Counted from the stretch's first letter, positions 17,917 through 26,382 are shown. The stretch is DNA of 64,000 nt from Flavobacteriaceae bacterium (GCA_018402205.1 JAGYIX010000003.1:729287-793286), one strand, 5' to 3'. Program-made: numbers and translations. Notes: a model not told the origin generated them from the letters alone.

Positions 17917-18998
17917 TGAAGGGCTTCAATAAATCTCAACCGTATAATGATCTCCCGCTACTTCCTCCTCAAGCTGAATTGGAGACTAAGGAGATTTTAA
18001 CAAAAACCATTAGGGCTAGTAGAGCTTTAGCTCAACTTAATGGTGCAATAAGAAATCTTCCCAACCCTAGTCTATTTCTGGACACACTTCACCTACAAGA
18101 AGCAAAGGCAAGTTCTGAAATCGAGAACATCATTACGACTAATGACGACCTATTTCAAGCTGTAGTTGCAGATAAGAAATTCGACAACCCTGCAACCAAG
18201 GAAGTGATTAGCTATAAAGAAGCTATTTGGTTGGGGTTTAGTCGACTCGAGAAACGACCATTCATAACAACTAACCTTTGTATTGAGCTCGTACAGTGTA
18301 TTAAACAAAATACTGCGGGAATTAGAACTACACCGGGGACTACGCTATCCAACACACAAGGAGAAGTAATCTACACTCCGCCTTCGGGAGAACAAGTGAT
18401 ACGAGAGAAAATGGCCAATCTCGAAATATTTATCAATGAAAATGATTCCATAGACCCTCTTATAAAAATGGCTATTTCACACTACCAGTTTGAAGCAATA
18501 CATCCATTTTCAGACGGAAATGGAAGAACAGGTCGCATTCTACTTTTACTTCAATTAAAACTGGAGAAACTCTTAGACGTACCTGCTCTTTTCCTGAGTG
18601 AGTACATAATTAAACACAAAGACATGTACTATGAAGGATTAAGATCTGTAACGGAGAATAACGACTGGTCTACATTCATACGTTACATGCTGGATATGGT
18701 GGAAACAACGGCAATTAAAGGTTTAGAAAGACTAGAGTCAATAGTTCAACTCATGGATACTACCGGACAAGAAATAAAAGAGAAGCTCCCTAAAGTCTAT
18801 TCCAAAGATTTAGTTGAAGTCATCTTCAAACTTCCCTACACTAAGAGACAAAACCTGATTAACGCAGATTTAGGCACCCCGAAAACAGTTGGGAATTATC
18901 TCATAGCACTAGAAGAAGCAGGTTTCCTTAAATCAATAAAGGTTGGTAAAGAAAAATTATATCTGAACCTGCCATTAATGAACATTCTGGAAAACTAA
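17916..18998 (+). CDS. Fic family protein with C-terminal HTH (class II)
   Basis: A 360-residue Fic protein, a predicted AMP-transferase or related nucleotidyl transferase. A Fic N-terminal domain carries the inhibitory helix motif SSEIEN (S-xxx-E-N, residues ~67-72), which in class II Fic proteins blocks ATP gamma-phosphate binding. The catalytic loop HPFSDGNGRTGR (~residues 194-205) is intact. The C-terminal ~60 residues form a winged helix (NADLGTPKTVGNYLIALEEAGFL). It is the first gene in the tRNA-Asn island. Codon use looks AT-richer than the flanking core genes. Targets are unknown. Confidence 0.9.
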   Translation: MKGFNKSQPYNDLPLLPPQAELETKEILTKTIRASRALAQLNGAIRNLPNPSLFLDTLHLQEAKASSEIENIITTNDDLFQAVVADKKFDNPATKEVISYKEAIWLGFSRLEKRPFITTNLCIELVQCIKQNTAGIRTTPGTTLSNTQGEVIYTPPSGEQVIREKMANLEIFINENDSIDPLIKMAISHYQFEAIHPFSDGNGRTGRILLLLQLKLEKLLDVPALFLSEYIIKHKDMYYEGLRSVTENNDWSTFIRYMLDMVETTAIKGLERLESIVQLMDTTGQEIKEKLPKVYSKDLVEVIFKLPYTKRQNLINADLGTPKTVGNYLIALEEAGFLKSIKVGKEKLYLNLPLMNILEN

Positions 18999-19114
18999 AA
19001 ACACCAAAGGCACTTTCGATGTGAGAGTTCAATTTACTGAAGTACTGTAAGGGCCCCCTATGTTGAAACCTTCAAAACTCCATTATGTATTGAAAACCTA
19101 ATTCATTAAAACAC

Positions 19115-19292
19115 AAAGTTCCGGCTGCAACTTTGAATAATAGGAGGAGCAAGTAAAATGATAAAACCGTTATACTGTTATAGTGTAGCGGTTTTTTTAT
19201 TTGCGACCCCTCGAAGGCGCTCGTAGCGTATGAGAATAGTCCACTGGACTATTATAGCGAAAGAGCGAGCTGGCGCGCCGGCCGAAATGATA
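19115..19292 (+). repeat. island repeat module, copy 2
   Basis: It lies in the 397-bp gap between convergent Fic genes. Head AAAGTTCCGGCTGCAACTTT, then AGGAGGAGCAA matching the tRNA-Asn 3' end, a different terminator hairpin (19164-19198), the shared GCGACCCCTCGAAGGCGCTCG box, and the palindrome around TCCACTGGA with a changed stem. The string ATGATAAAACCGTTATACT occurs twice, at about 19158 and 19287. Nothing else is seen in this gap. Confidence 0.8.
19164..19198 (+). terminator. terminator hairpin inside repeat copy 2
   Basis: A 12-bp stem AAACCGTTATAC/GTGTAGCGGTTT with G-U pairs, then a T-run. It replaces the GCCGCA terminator of copies 1, 3 and 5, and could terminate Fic 1. Confidence 0.6.
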
Positions 19293-19395
19293 AAACCGTT
19301 ATACTTTAGTTTTAAACGCCTCAGTTTTTAGGAACTCTTACACATGTGCTGCAGCTTTTCCATTCACTTACTGGAAATTACCTAATGTTGCCACT

Positions 19396-20526
19396 TTAGT
19401 TTGTTTTGAATAAATCAATATATGCCCTAAAAAAATAGATCTTCCCCCTTTTTCCCCCTGTTACCTCTTTTAAAACTTTTAGTTCCTCCAGTCCCTCAAT
19501 TATTTTGTAAACTGTGGGCATTGATAATCCTGTTATTTCTTTTACTCTTTGTGCTTGAATTACAGGGAATTGATAAAGGTGCTTGACGACCATATTTGCA
19601 TTTGCAGATCGACTACCCAATTCTTGAATTCGAATTTCAATATCTTTTTGAAGTTTTAGAATTTTATCAAACGTTGAAATACTATTCTTTGCTGTTTCAA
19701 TAACCCCCACAAGAAAAAACTTAAACCACTGGTTTATGTCGTGCTTTTCTCTCACCTTCATCAAATTATCGTAGTATAATGTCCGATTCTTTTCAAAAAA
19801 GTCAGACAAGTAAAGAATTGGTTTCTTTAGGATTCCTTTTTCTACTAGGTAAAGAGTAATCATTAATCTACCAACTCGGCCATTACCATCTAAAAAAGGG
19901 TGAATTGTTTCGAATTGATAATGTATTAAAGCAATCTTTAGAAGTTCTGGGAAAAAATTCTCTTCATCATGTGCAAACTTTTCCAAATCACCCATGTATT
20001 CATTTATCGTTGAATGAATCGGAGGAATGAATGTTGCATCTGATATACTGGCACCACCGATCCAATTCTGACTGCTACGAAACTCACCTGGCAACTTGTG
20101 TTTACCTCTCACACCAGACAACAGAGTTGAATGTGTCTGACGAATCAACCTCGAAGAAAAAGGCAACTCCTTAAGTTTTTCAATTGCCTGATTTAAGGCT
20201 GATATATAGTTTTGGACTTCTTCCCAATCGTCTCTCTTCTCTTCAGCAATATCTTCCTTATCAAGCAATGCTTCTTCGATGTTCGTCTTTGTCCCTTCTA
20301 TTTTACTTGATTGCGTTGCTTCTTTCAGCACATGCATACTTATGAAGAGATCTATATTAGGAATATACTCTGAATACATATCCAACCTCCCTAGCTGTCG
20401 ATCAGCCTGACTAAGAAGGTTTAAAACTTCCATATTGTCAATTACCCAATTCCCAGAAATCATTTCTGGTTGGAAACTCCGATAACTTCCTTGATTGATA
20501 TATGTACCAGATTTGTAGTTCTTCAT
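19396..20526 (-). CDS. Fic family protein with C-terminal HTH (class II)
   Basis: A 376-residue Fic protein of another subfamily. The N-terminal Fic_N region has inhibitory motif SSKIEG (S-xxx-E-G), the catalytic loop is HPFLDGNGRVGR, and a C-terminal winged helix has VKEITGLSMPTVYKIIEGLEEL. I start at the ATG at 20526; a TTG four codons upstream is less likely. It faces the first Fic gene. It shares only the domain plan with the other two Fic proteins here, so these are separate acquisitions rather than recent duplicates. Confidence 0.9.
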   Translation of the reverse strand: MKNYKSGTYINQGSYRSFQPEMISGNWVIDNMEVLNLLSQADRQLGRLDMYSEYIPNIDLFISMHVLKEATQSSKIEGTKTNIEEALLDKEDIAEEKRDDWEEVQNYISALNQAIEKLKELPFSSRLIRQTHSTLLSGVRGKHKLPGEFRSSQNWIGGASISDATFIPPIHSTINEYMGDLEKFAHDEENFFPELLKIALIHYQFETIHPFLDGNGRVGRLMITLYLVEKGILKKPILYLSDFFEKNRTLYYDNLMKVREKHDINQWFKFFLVGVIETAKNSISTFDKILKLQKDIEIRIQELGSRSANANMVVKHLYQFPVIQAQRVKEITGLSMPTVYKIIEGLEELKVLKEVTGGKRGKIYFFRAYIDLFKTN

Positions 20527-20563
20527 CTCATTGATCAATGTCCAAGTTAATTAAAGTTAAGCA

Positions 20564-20632
20564 TTATTTAAGAAAATAAAGTATTTATTAAATAAGATCA
20601 ACTCTTAATAAAGAAAATGGCTGCTTATTTAA
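20564..20632. promoter_or_regulatory. AT-rich repeats upstream of the second Fic gene
   Basis: TTATTTAA at 20564-20571 and 20625-20632 and its reverse complement TTAAATAA at 20588-20595. They are placed like the operators of the other two Fic genes, but low complexity makes this weak. Confidence 0.3.
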
Positions 20633-20734
20633 ACATCAGCTTCTGCTAATTAAAAGATATCGATCAGTAATTTGATTAGAATATATAGGTGTAAGTAAAA
20701 CTTTCTTGACTTTACAGTACTGCATCTTTCATCA

Positions 20735-20993
20735 ACAGGGGGAGCAAAACAAAAAGCCGCAGATTCATTTCTTGCGGCTTTTTTTATTTGCGACCCCTCG
20801 AAGGCGCTCGAAGCGTATGAGAATAGTCCAGTGGACTATTCTAGCGAGAGGCGAGATGGTGCGCTGGCTGTTGAGAAAATATCCAGTGGATGAATTTTAG
20901 TGAGAGGCGAGATGGTGCGCTGGCTGTTGAGAAAATAGTCCAGTGGACTATTTTAGCGAAGGGGCGAGATGGCGCGCTAGGCCGAAATGATAA
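20735..20993 (+). repeat. island repeat module, copy 3 with three tandem palindromes
   Basis: The longest module. A GGGGGAGCA box and terminator (20756-20785) are followed by three tandem units of 55-57 nt, centred at about 20831, 20886 and 20943. Each has a TCCAGTGGA-centred palindrome and a conserved GAGGCGAGATGGTGCGCTGG-type tail. Units 1 and 3 have fully paired but different stems; unit 2 has lost part of one arm. It sits in the 624-bp gap between Fic 2 and the CNNM gene. The rest of the gap is AT-rich with no gene. Confidence 0.85.
20756..20785 (+). terminator. terminator inside repeat copy 3
   Basis: Identical to the tRNA-Asn terminator (stem GCCGCA/TGCGGC, seven T). No gene runs into it on this strand, so here it is a passenger of the repeat. 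Confidence 0.75.
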
Positions 20994-21162
20994 TACTGAT
21001 ATAAGTGACAGTAAAATCAACATAATAATCGGTTACTTTATGATCAATTTGTGAGTGAAAAATACACTTTCCATTTATGTAGTTATTATTTCCTATTGAA
21101 ATAAGTGCCTATCTCTACCTTTATTACTCCATGTCTCTGGTTTTACTAGACCATTACATAAT

Positions 21163-22215
21163 CTATTCCGAGTTTTTCAAAAGCTCATATTTTTTCTTCT
21201 TTTCTTGCCATCTTTTTGCAGCGTATTGTTGCATATCCTCTACCTGATCCTTTTCATCTACTATTTCAAAACCGAGAAGCGATTCTATAATATCTTCTAA
21301 TGTCGTAATTCCGCCCATGCCACCATACTCGTCAACTATAAGAGATATATGTTCTTTTTTTTGAAGCATTTCTTCCCAAGCATCAAATAAAGTCATGGTC
21401 TCTGGAAACAAAACAATATCTCTTTTTATATCCTTTAATTGTAGGTTAAATTGATCCTCAGCTAATTTTTCGAAAACCAATTCCCTAAAGATATATCCTG
21501 TTATATTATCCCTATTTTCTTGAAATATGGGGATTCTTGAGAAATGAAGAAATTCTTTATTTTTCAAAAAATCTTCCAATGTCATTTCCTCATTAGCAGT
21601 TACCACTACTATACGAGGTGTCATCACGTCTTTAATTTTTAAAGATTTTAATTTGATCAAGTTTTGGATGATTTTATTCTCTTTATCAGCAAAAATACCT
21701 TCTTGAGTTCCGATACTTGCCAAAGCAGAGATTTCTTCTCGACTTGTGGTTAGCTCTGATTTTTTTCGAGCCAACATTTTAGTCATAATTGAGGAAAGCA
21801 AAACGAGTGGATAAGTAATAAAAATCATTCCTTTAATGACTTTAGCTGATATTCCCATTAATTCTTTGCTGTAGTTTGCACCTAATGTTTTGGGGATAAT
21901 TTCGGTAATGACCAAAATTAAAATGGTTAAAACAGCTGAAACAAGACCAAAATATGCCTCCCCAAAAACTATTGTTGCTTGAGCGCCTACTCCTGCCGCA
22001 CCCACAGTATGCGCTACAGTATTTAAGGATAAAATCGCAGAAAGTGGTTTGTCAATATCCTCTTTAAGGCTGAGCATCGACCCCGCAACCTGATCCCCAC
22101 TTTCTAATTTCGATTTGAGCCAAGAAATCGGGTTAGAAAGTAACACAGCCTCCATGATGGAGCATATAAATGAAGTGAAAAGCGCTACAAAAAGATAAAT
22201 TAATAATAGTGTCAT
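21163..22215 (-). CDS. CNNM/CorC-type membrane protein (DUF21 plus CBS pair)
   Basis: A 350-residue protein. The N-terminal DUF21 domain has about four membrane helices (residues 1-145), including the EIIPKTLGANYS signature. A CBS pair follows (residues ~185-315) with the typical VDEYGGMGGITTLEDIIE ending. The C-terminal CorC/HlyC domain is absent, as in shorter family members. Such proteins are linked to Mg2+ or cation homeostasis. It is the only non-toxin-like gene in the island. Confidence 0.85.
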   Translation of the reverse strand: MTLLLIYLFVALFTSFICSIMEAVLLSNPISWLKSKLESGDQVAGSMLSLKEDIDKPLSAILSLNTVAHTVGAAGVGAQATIVFGEAYFGLVSAVLTILILVITEIIPKTLGANYSKELMGISAKVIKGMIFITYPLVLLSSIMTKMLARKKSELTTSREEISALASIGTQEGIFADKENKIIQNLIKLKSLKIKDVMTPRIVVVTANEEMTLEDFLKNKEFLHFSRIPIFQENRDNITGYIFRELVFEKLAEDQFNLQLKDIKRDIVLFPETMTLFDAWEEMLQKKEHISLIVDEYGGMGGITTLEDIIESLLGFEIVDEKDQVEDMQQYAAKRWQEKKKKYELLKNSE

Positions 22216-22231
22216 TTAATCTGGGGATTGA

Positions 22232-22323
22232 TTTATGATTATGAAGACACTATCCCGATAACTGTGAAAATTCATTTTTGGGATAGGTTTTACTTTTAGA
22301 CGATAGTCAAACATAATCATAAA
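22232..22323. repeat. nested inverted repeat upstream of the CNNM gene
   Basis: Outer arms TTTATGATTATG (22232-22243) and CATAATCATAAA (22312-22323) are perfect 12-mers. Inside them CTATCCC and GGGATAG form a second pair. The structure could be a regulatory hairpin or the remains of a small non-coding mobile element. The 347-bp gap also holds repeat copy 4. Confidence 0.65.
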
Positions 22324-22402
22324 TTACTCACGGCCAGATCCATTATTAATAGTCTTTAAGACGCTTTTGGTCAATAGTCAATGGCGCTTACTTAATTAAA
22401 AC

Positions 22403-22439
22403 AAAGTTCCGGCTGCAACTTCTGACAACAGGGGGAGGA
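22403..22439 (+). repeat. island repeat module, copy 4 (head only)
   Basis: Only the head AAAGTTCCGGCTGCAACTT and the GGGGGAGGA box remain. Terminator and palindromic tail are missing. It lies between the CNNM gene and the ParDE pair. Confidence 0.7.
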
Positions 22440-22562
22440 TAATAAATGAAGGGTATTTAGAAGCTGCGTACTTGTCCAGCTAGACAAGATTATCTTAGAA
22501 ACCGAAACTTACGGAAACCACTGTTCACCGAATGTTCTATACCCAATTGTTAGTGAACGTTT

Positions 22563-22853
22563 TCATTTAAAAATAAGGTCAATGTCTTGTCGTCCGATTA
22601 TCGCCATGATTTCTACTGAGCCGCTTGAAATCCTGTAAAAAATAGAGTCGACTCCACAAACGCATCGCCTGTATCCAGGTTTAATGTGGTCAACGGCCTC
22701 ATATGTAAAAGGCCGTTCTGCTATCATCTTGAAATGATCGAAGAAATTATTGAAATACGAGTCAGCTTGGGCACCTCCAAATTTCAGAACACCATATTGA
22801 TGGATTCGAATAAGGTCTTCTTTTGCTTGATTCGAAAGTCTGTAATCAGCCAT
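22563..22853 (-). CDS. parE: ParE/RelE-family toxin
   Basis: A 96-residue toxin of the RelE/ParE superfamily. It opens with YRLSNQAKEDLIRIHQYGVLKFG and ends with SVEIMAIIGRQDID, both typical of ParE. ParE toxins block DNA gyrase. The ATG overlaps the antitoxin gene by 8 nt, the standard toxin-antitoxin arrangement with the antitoxin first. Confidence 0.88.
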   Translation of the reverse strand: MADYRLSNQAKEDLIRIHQYGVLKFGGAQADSYFNNFFDHFKMIAERPFTYEAVDHIKPGYRRCVCGVDSIFYRISSGSVEIMAIIGRQDIDLIFK

Positions 22854-23085
22854 TCAAGCCTTCTTTTGAGGCCTTAAGAATATCTTCTTTACTATCGGAG
22901 GTGAAACCACTTGATTCCGCAGTTTCTAACTTTAACCTTATCCAGTCAATTTGTCTTTGTTGATTTCTTGCTTGTCTGATAAGGTCGTTAACTAATTCAC
23001 TTTTGCTCGAATATTCGTTATTGTCCACTTGACTTTTAAGCCACTGGTCGTTAGGTTCTGTCAATGAAATACTTTGTCGTGCCAT
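22846..23085 (-). CDS. parD: ParD/CopG-family antitoxin
   Basis: A 79-residue ribbon-helix-helix antitoxin. MARQSISLTEPNDQWLKSQV forms the RHH strand and helix, then SSKSELVNDLIR, and an acidic tail that would wrap the toxin. The ATG at 23085 is preferred to a TTG two codons upstream. It is co-transcribed with parE, and the palindrome TGTAAAATTACA just upstream (23101-23112) is a good autoregulatory operator candidate. Confidence 0.85.
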   Translation of the reverse strand: MARQSISLTEPNDQWLKSQVDNNEYSSKSELVNDLIRQARNQQRQIDWIRLKLETAESSGFTSDSKEDILKASKEGLNG

Positions 23086-23100
23086 TTTCAATTCATTTGG

Positions 23101-23112
23101 TGTAAAATTACA
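23101..23112. promoter_or_regulatory. probable ParD operator
   Basis: Palindrome TGTAAAATTACA, 15 nt upstream of the parD start. Confidence 0.4.
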
Positions 23113-23166
23113 TCAAATATGAATCAAAAAAGTGATTTTTTTTACTATTTGCCAACAGTGGCTTTA

Positions 23167-23273
23167 GAGTTTTGCTGCAACTTCTGTCAATAGGGGGAGC
23201 AACACAAAAAGCCGCAGACTCTTTTCTTGCGGCTTTTTTTATTTGCAACCCCTCGAAGTGCGAGAAGAGCCCA
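23167..23273 (+). repeat. island repeat module, copy 5
   Basis: A diverged head (AGTTTTGCTGCAACTT), the GGGGGAGCAA box, the GCCGCA terminator at 23211-23240, and CAACCCCTCGAAGTGCGAG, which matches copy 1 (GCGAGAAGAGCCCA) rather than copy 3. It lacks the palindromic tail. Confidence 0.8.
23211..23240 (+). terminator. terminator inside repeat copy 5
   Basis: Stem GCCGCA/TGCGGC with a slightly different loop and seven T. Confidence 0.7.
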
Positions 23274-23309
23274 TTAACTTGATTTGAGTTTTTGACATCC
23301 GACAGGGGG

Positions 23310-24419
23310 TTAAATTTCATCAAAATTCAGATGGTATCTGGTAGCCCGTCCTTGCCCCGTAACAACTAATGAACCTAACTTAACAAGATCCGCTAGATGT
23401 CTTGTAGCCGTTGCTTTTGACACGCGAGTTAATCGGCCGTATTTAGATGCAGTCATACCCCCTTCAAATCCTGATGGTCCTTCAGAAAACATCCGTTGAA
23501 TCACTTTGAGTTGAGTGGTGTTTAATTGCTTGGAATATTGATCAAAATACTTTGATTTCAAGAGGGTGAAATCGACCGTTTTTTGAGCAAACTTTAGTCC
23601 TTCAATTACGATGTTGACAAAGTATCTAATCCATGCAGTTATTTCGTTAGAACGTTGAGCCTTTTCAAGCTGCTTGTAATATTCTTTTTTGTTTTGCTCT
23701 AAAATATAAGACAAACTAGCCAATCCCGGGTAACCCGTGGTTTGTGCTAGTGCCTTTTCGGCAATTGCACGTCCAATTCTGCCGTTGCCATCTTCGAAAG
23801 GGTGTATAGTCTCAAAGTACAAGTGGGCTATTGCTGCACGCACAGGTGCATGGACAATAGCATTATGTCCATTGGGCGCCGTGTCATTAAACCACTGTAT
23901 AAAAGCATTCATCTCGTACTCAAGAGCAGAAGATGGCGGCGCTTCAAAATGCACACGCTCAAACCCAATGGCTCCGGATACAATTTGCATCGGCTCTTGG
24001 TGTGTTCGCCAACGACCTATTTCTAAATTTTTTTCATGTGCTAATAACGAAGCGTGCCATTCTAGTAACATGGCTTCTGAGAGCGGTAAATCAAAAGTTT
24101 TTCGAGCCGAAACTAAGGCTTGAGCAATGCCGACAGCTCTTTGATCTTTGCTGTTTTCACGAACGACTAATCCGAGTTGTTTCCGAATAGAAGAGGCCAC
24201 ATCAGCCCTACTGATAAACTCACCTTCAATCTCCGAAGTTTTAATCGCTTCAAAAATCAGGAGTTCAATGATAGACTCTTCACGATCCATTTCGTTTAAA
24301 CTCCTCAGAGTACCTTCTAACTTACCAGCATGTTGTAAATAGTAGAATAGCAACTCCTCAATATCATTGATTTGGTATTGAAAGTTAGGCCAGTCTTTTT
24401 GTTGCCAATTATACCTCAT
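23310..24419 (-). CDS. Fic family protein with DUF4172 N-terminus and C-terminal HTH
   Basis: A 369-residue Fic protein whose N-terminus (MRYNWQQKDWPNFQYQ) is the DUF4172 signature. Inhibitory motif TSEIEG (T-xxx-E-G), catalytic loop HPFEDGNGRIGR, and a C-terminal winged helix with YGRLTRVSKATATRHLADL. The ATG at 24419 is preferred to a TTG ten codons upstream, because the -7 element at 24447-24454 and the DUF4172 start both fit it. It is the last gene of the island. Confidence 0.9.
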   Translation of the reverse strand: MRYNWQQKDWPNFQYQINDIEELLFYYLQHAGKLEGTLRSLNEMDREESIIELLIFEAIKTSEIEGEFISRADVASSIRKQLGLVVRENSKDQRAVGIAQALVSARKTFDLPLSEAMLLEWHASLLAHEKNLEIGRWRTHQEPMQIVSGAIGFERVHFEAPPSSALEYEMNAFIQWFNDTAPNGHNAIVHAPVRAAIAHLYFETIHPFEDGNGRIGRAIAEKALAQTTGYPGLASLSYILEQNKKEYYKQLEKAQRSNEITAWIRYFVNIVIEGLKFAQKTVDFTLLKSKYFDQYSKQLNTTQLKVIQRMFSEGPSGFEGGMTASKYGRLTRVSKATATRHLADLVKLGSLVVTGQGRATRYHLNFDEI

Positions 24420-24470
24420 GAGCCGATTCAGAACTTGTTTACGGCTCAAATATATTAAATTAATGAGCCG
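24419..24470 (-). promoter_or_regulatory. promoter and operator array of the third Fic gene
   Basis: Three TGAGCCG repeats in alternating orientation, at 24419-24425, 24442-24448 and 24464-24470. The first overlaps the ATG. The second overlaps a TATATTTG -7 element (minus strand, 24447-24454). This arrangement predicts repression by a DNA-binding protein, most simply the Fic protein itself through its HTH. Confidence 0.6.
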
Positions 24471-24572
24471 ATTTAATCTAATGATGAACTCATTAGCTAG
24501 TGTAAGGCCACACTAAATTGATACATATAAAAAGCTTATATTCTTACCTGAGCATATAATCCATATAAACCC

Positions 24573-24646
24573 AAAGTTTCGGCTGCAACCTTTCGTTATA
24601 GGGGCCGAGTGGATGAATTATAGAGAGGAGCTAGTTGGCGCACTGA
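24573..24646 (+). repeat. island repeat module, copy 6 (right end, terminator lost)
   Basis: Head AAAGTTTCGGCTGCAACC, then AGGGG joined directly to half of the palindromic tail (GTGGATGAATTATAG) and the GAGGAGCTAGTTGGCGCACT end. The central part is deleted. It marks the right border of the island before the symporter gene. Confidence 0.7.
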
Positions 24647-24682
24647 CAAAAGATAAGAAAGCTTTAAACAATGAAATTTACT

Positions 24683-26378
24683 CTATGCAGTTTTTGCTTT
24701 TGCACTAAACAACTGAAAGAAATAAGCTATTAATATAACCAATCCGCAGCCCAAAACATTCAGCCAGAGGTAAGACATGAGGTCTGCATAGAAGATCACG
24801 ATGACCAGAATTTGGGTTACAATGGCGGCGTAAAAAACTGCTTTCCCCTGAATGCGCTTAAAGAAAAGGCAAGAAGAAAGATCCCCAGACACGTTTCCGT
24901 AGAAAATAGACCCTATAATGTTGACCAGTTGAATTAAATTCTCAAATAAACTGGCCACAGAAGCGATGGCAATAGCGATGATTCCCCAAGAGAACGTAAA
25001 TAGTTTTGACATCTTTAAATAATGCTTGGGCGCCGTTGAAACGGGGGCATACCGCTGATAAATATCCAGCGTGGTAATGGTGCCCAGAGCATTCAACTCA
25101 GAGGCGGTAGATGACATGGCTGCTGAAAGTATGACTGCCAATAGTAATCCAATTAACCCCCTAGGCAGGTTGTTTAAAATAAAGTGAATAAACACGTAAT
25201 CTTTATCGTTGGTGGCTATGTCGGGATCCGCCTTAGCCAATAAAACCTTGGCCTTACTTCTCAACTCATTCTCTGTAAGATCTAAGGTTTGAAGCTCGTT
25301 TTTTAAGGGGCTTAGGTCACTTGCTAGAGCGCTTTTTTGAGCTTTTAGGTAATCCTAATTGAAGCTGCTGTTTTCTCTCTTGTACCACCTTTAGTTCAGA
25401 ACTTAAGGCCTCGTATTCAACTCTGTAATCTGATGATTGTAAGGCAGTTCTGGCGGCCGGATTAAAATGAATTGGAGTCGCATTGAACTGATAAAACACA
25501 AAGACCATTACGCCCACAAAGAGAATAAAGAACTGCATGGGAATTTTAAAAATTCCATTGAAGGCCAAACCCAGTTGACTCTCTCTCTTGGATTTTCCGG
25601 AGAGGTACCGTTGCACTTGGCTTTGATCGGTTCCGAAGTAAGACAGTGCAAGAAAAAAACCTCCTGTAATTCCGCTCCAGAAGGTGTAACGGTTGTTTCG
25701 ATCGAAGCTAAAGTCTAAGACCTCTAATTTTCCAGATTGGTCTGCAATAGTCATGGCATCACTAAAAGATACCTCAGAAGGCAAGCCTGAGACAATCATG
25801 TAAAACGCAACAAACATTCCGCCCATTATCACAAACATTTGTTGCTTGTGGGTAACATTTACGGCTTTGGTGCCTCCGCTTACGGTATATAGAATAACTA
25901 AGCCGCCAATAACAACCACCAATAATTTTAGAGGCCAGCCCAGCACTGCAGAAAGTATAATAGCAGGTGCATAAATGGTGATACCCGCAGCCAATCCTCT
26001 TTGGATCAAAAACAAGATTGCAGTCAGCGTTCTGGTTTTAGCATTGAACCGGTTTTCTAAAAATTCATAGGCGGTTTGAACCTTCAATCGGTCGTATAAT
26101 GGAATAAAGACCAAAATAATGACCACCATAGCCAAGGGAAGGCCGAAGTAAAATTGCACAAACCCCATGCCGTCATGATAGGCCTGCCCCGGGGTTGACA
26201 AAAAGGTTATGGCCGAGGCCTGAGTGGCCATAACAGAAAGCCCGATAGTGGCCCAATTCGCTTCTTTTCCGCCAAGAACATAATCGGTAATATTTTGAGC
26301 ACCTCGCGTTTTCCAAATACCATAGCCAACTATGAATAACAAGGTAGAGAGCAATATGGTCCAATCAATAAGTCCCAT
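24683..26378 (-). CDS. sodium:solute symporter (SSS family), with frameshifts
   Basis: About 565 residues of an SSS symporter with roughly 13 helices. It has ITDYVLGGKEANWATIGLSVMATQASAITFLSTPG and later LLLAVILSAAMSSTASELNALGT, both family signatures. The frame breaks near 25348 (one surplus base in a charged loop). In addition, 24864-24889 holds two compensating indels: without them the expected YGNVLGIFLLAFFFKRIQGK helix appears, whereas the sequence as given reads VSGDLSSC. It starts 4 nt after the PIG-L gene, so the two are probably one operon. The substrate is unknown. Confidence 0.85.
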
Positions 26379-26382
26379 TGCT

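Noticed and set aside
20706..21023. Short open frames on both strands over repeat copy 3
   Set aside because: They consist of repeat sequence, translate the palindromes, and have no start signal or homology.
23108..23323. 71-residue open frame on the minus strand over repeat copy 5
   Set aside because: Antisense to the terminator repeat, no homology.
17626..24646. Integron gene-cassette array
   Set aside because: No integron integrase, no RYYYAAC/GTTRRRY attC boxes, and genes in both orientations. I keep only the neutral term cassette-like.
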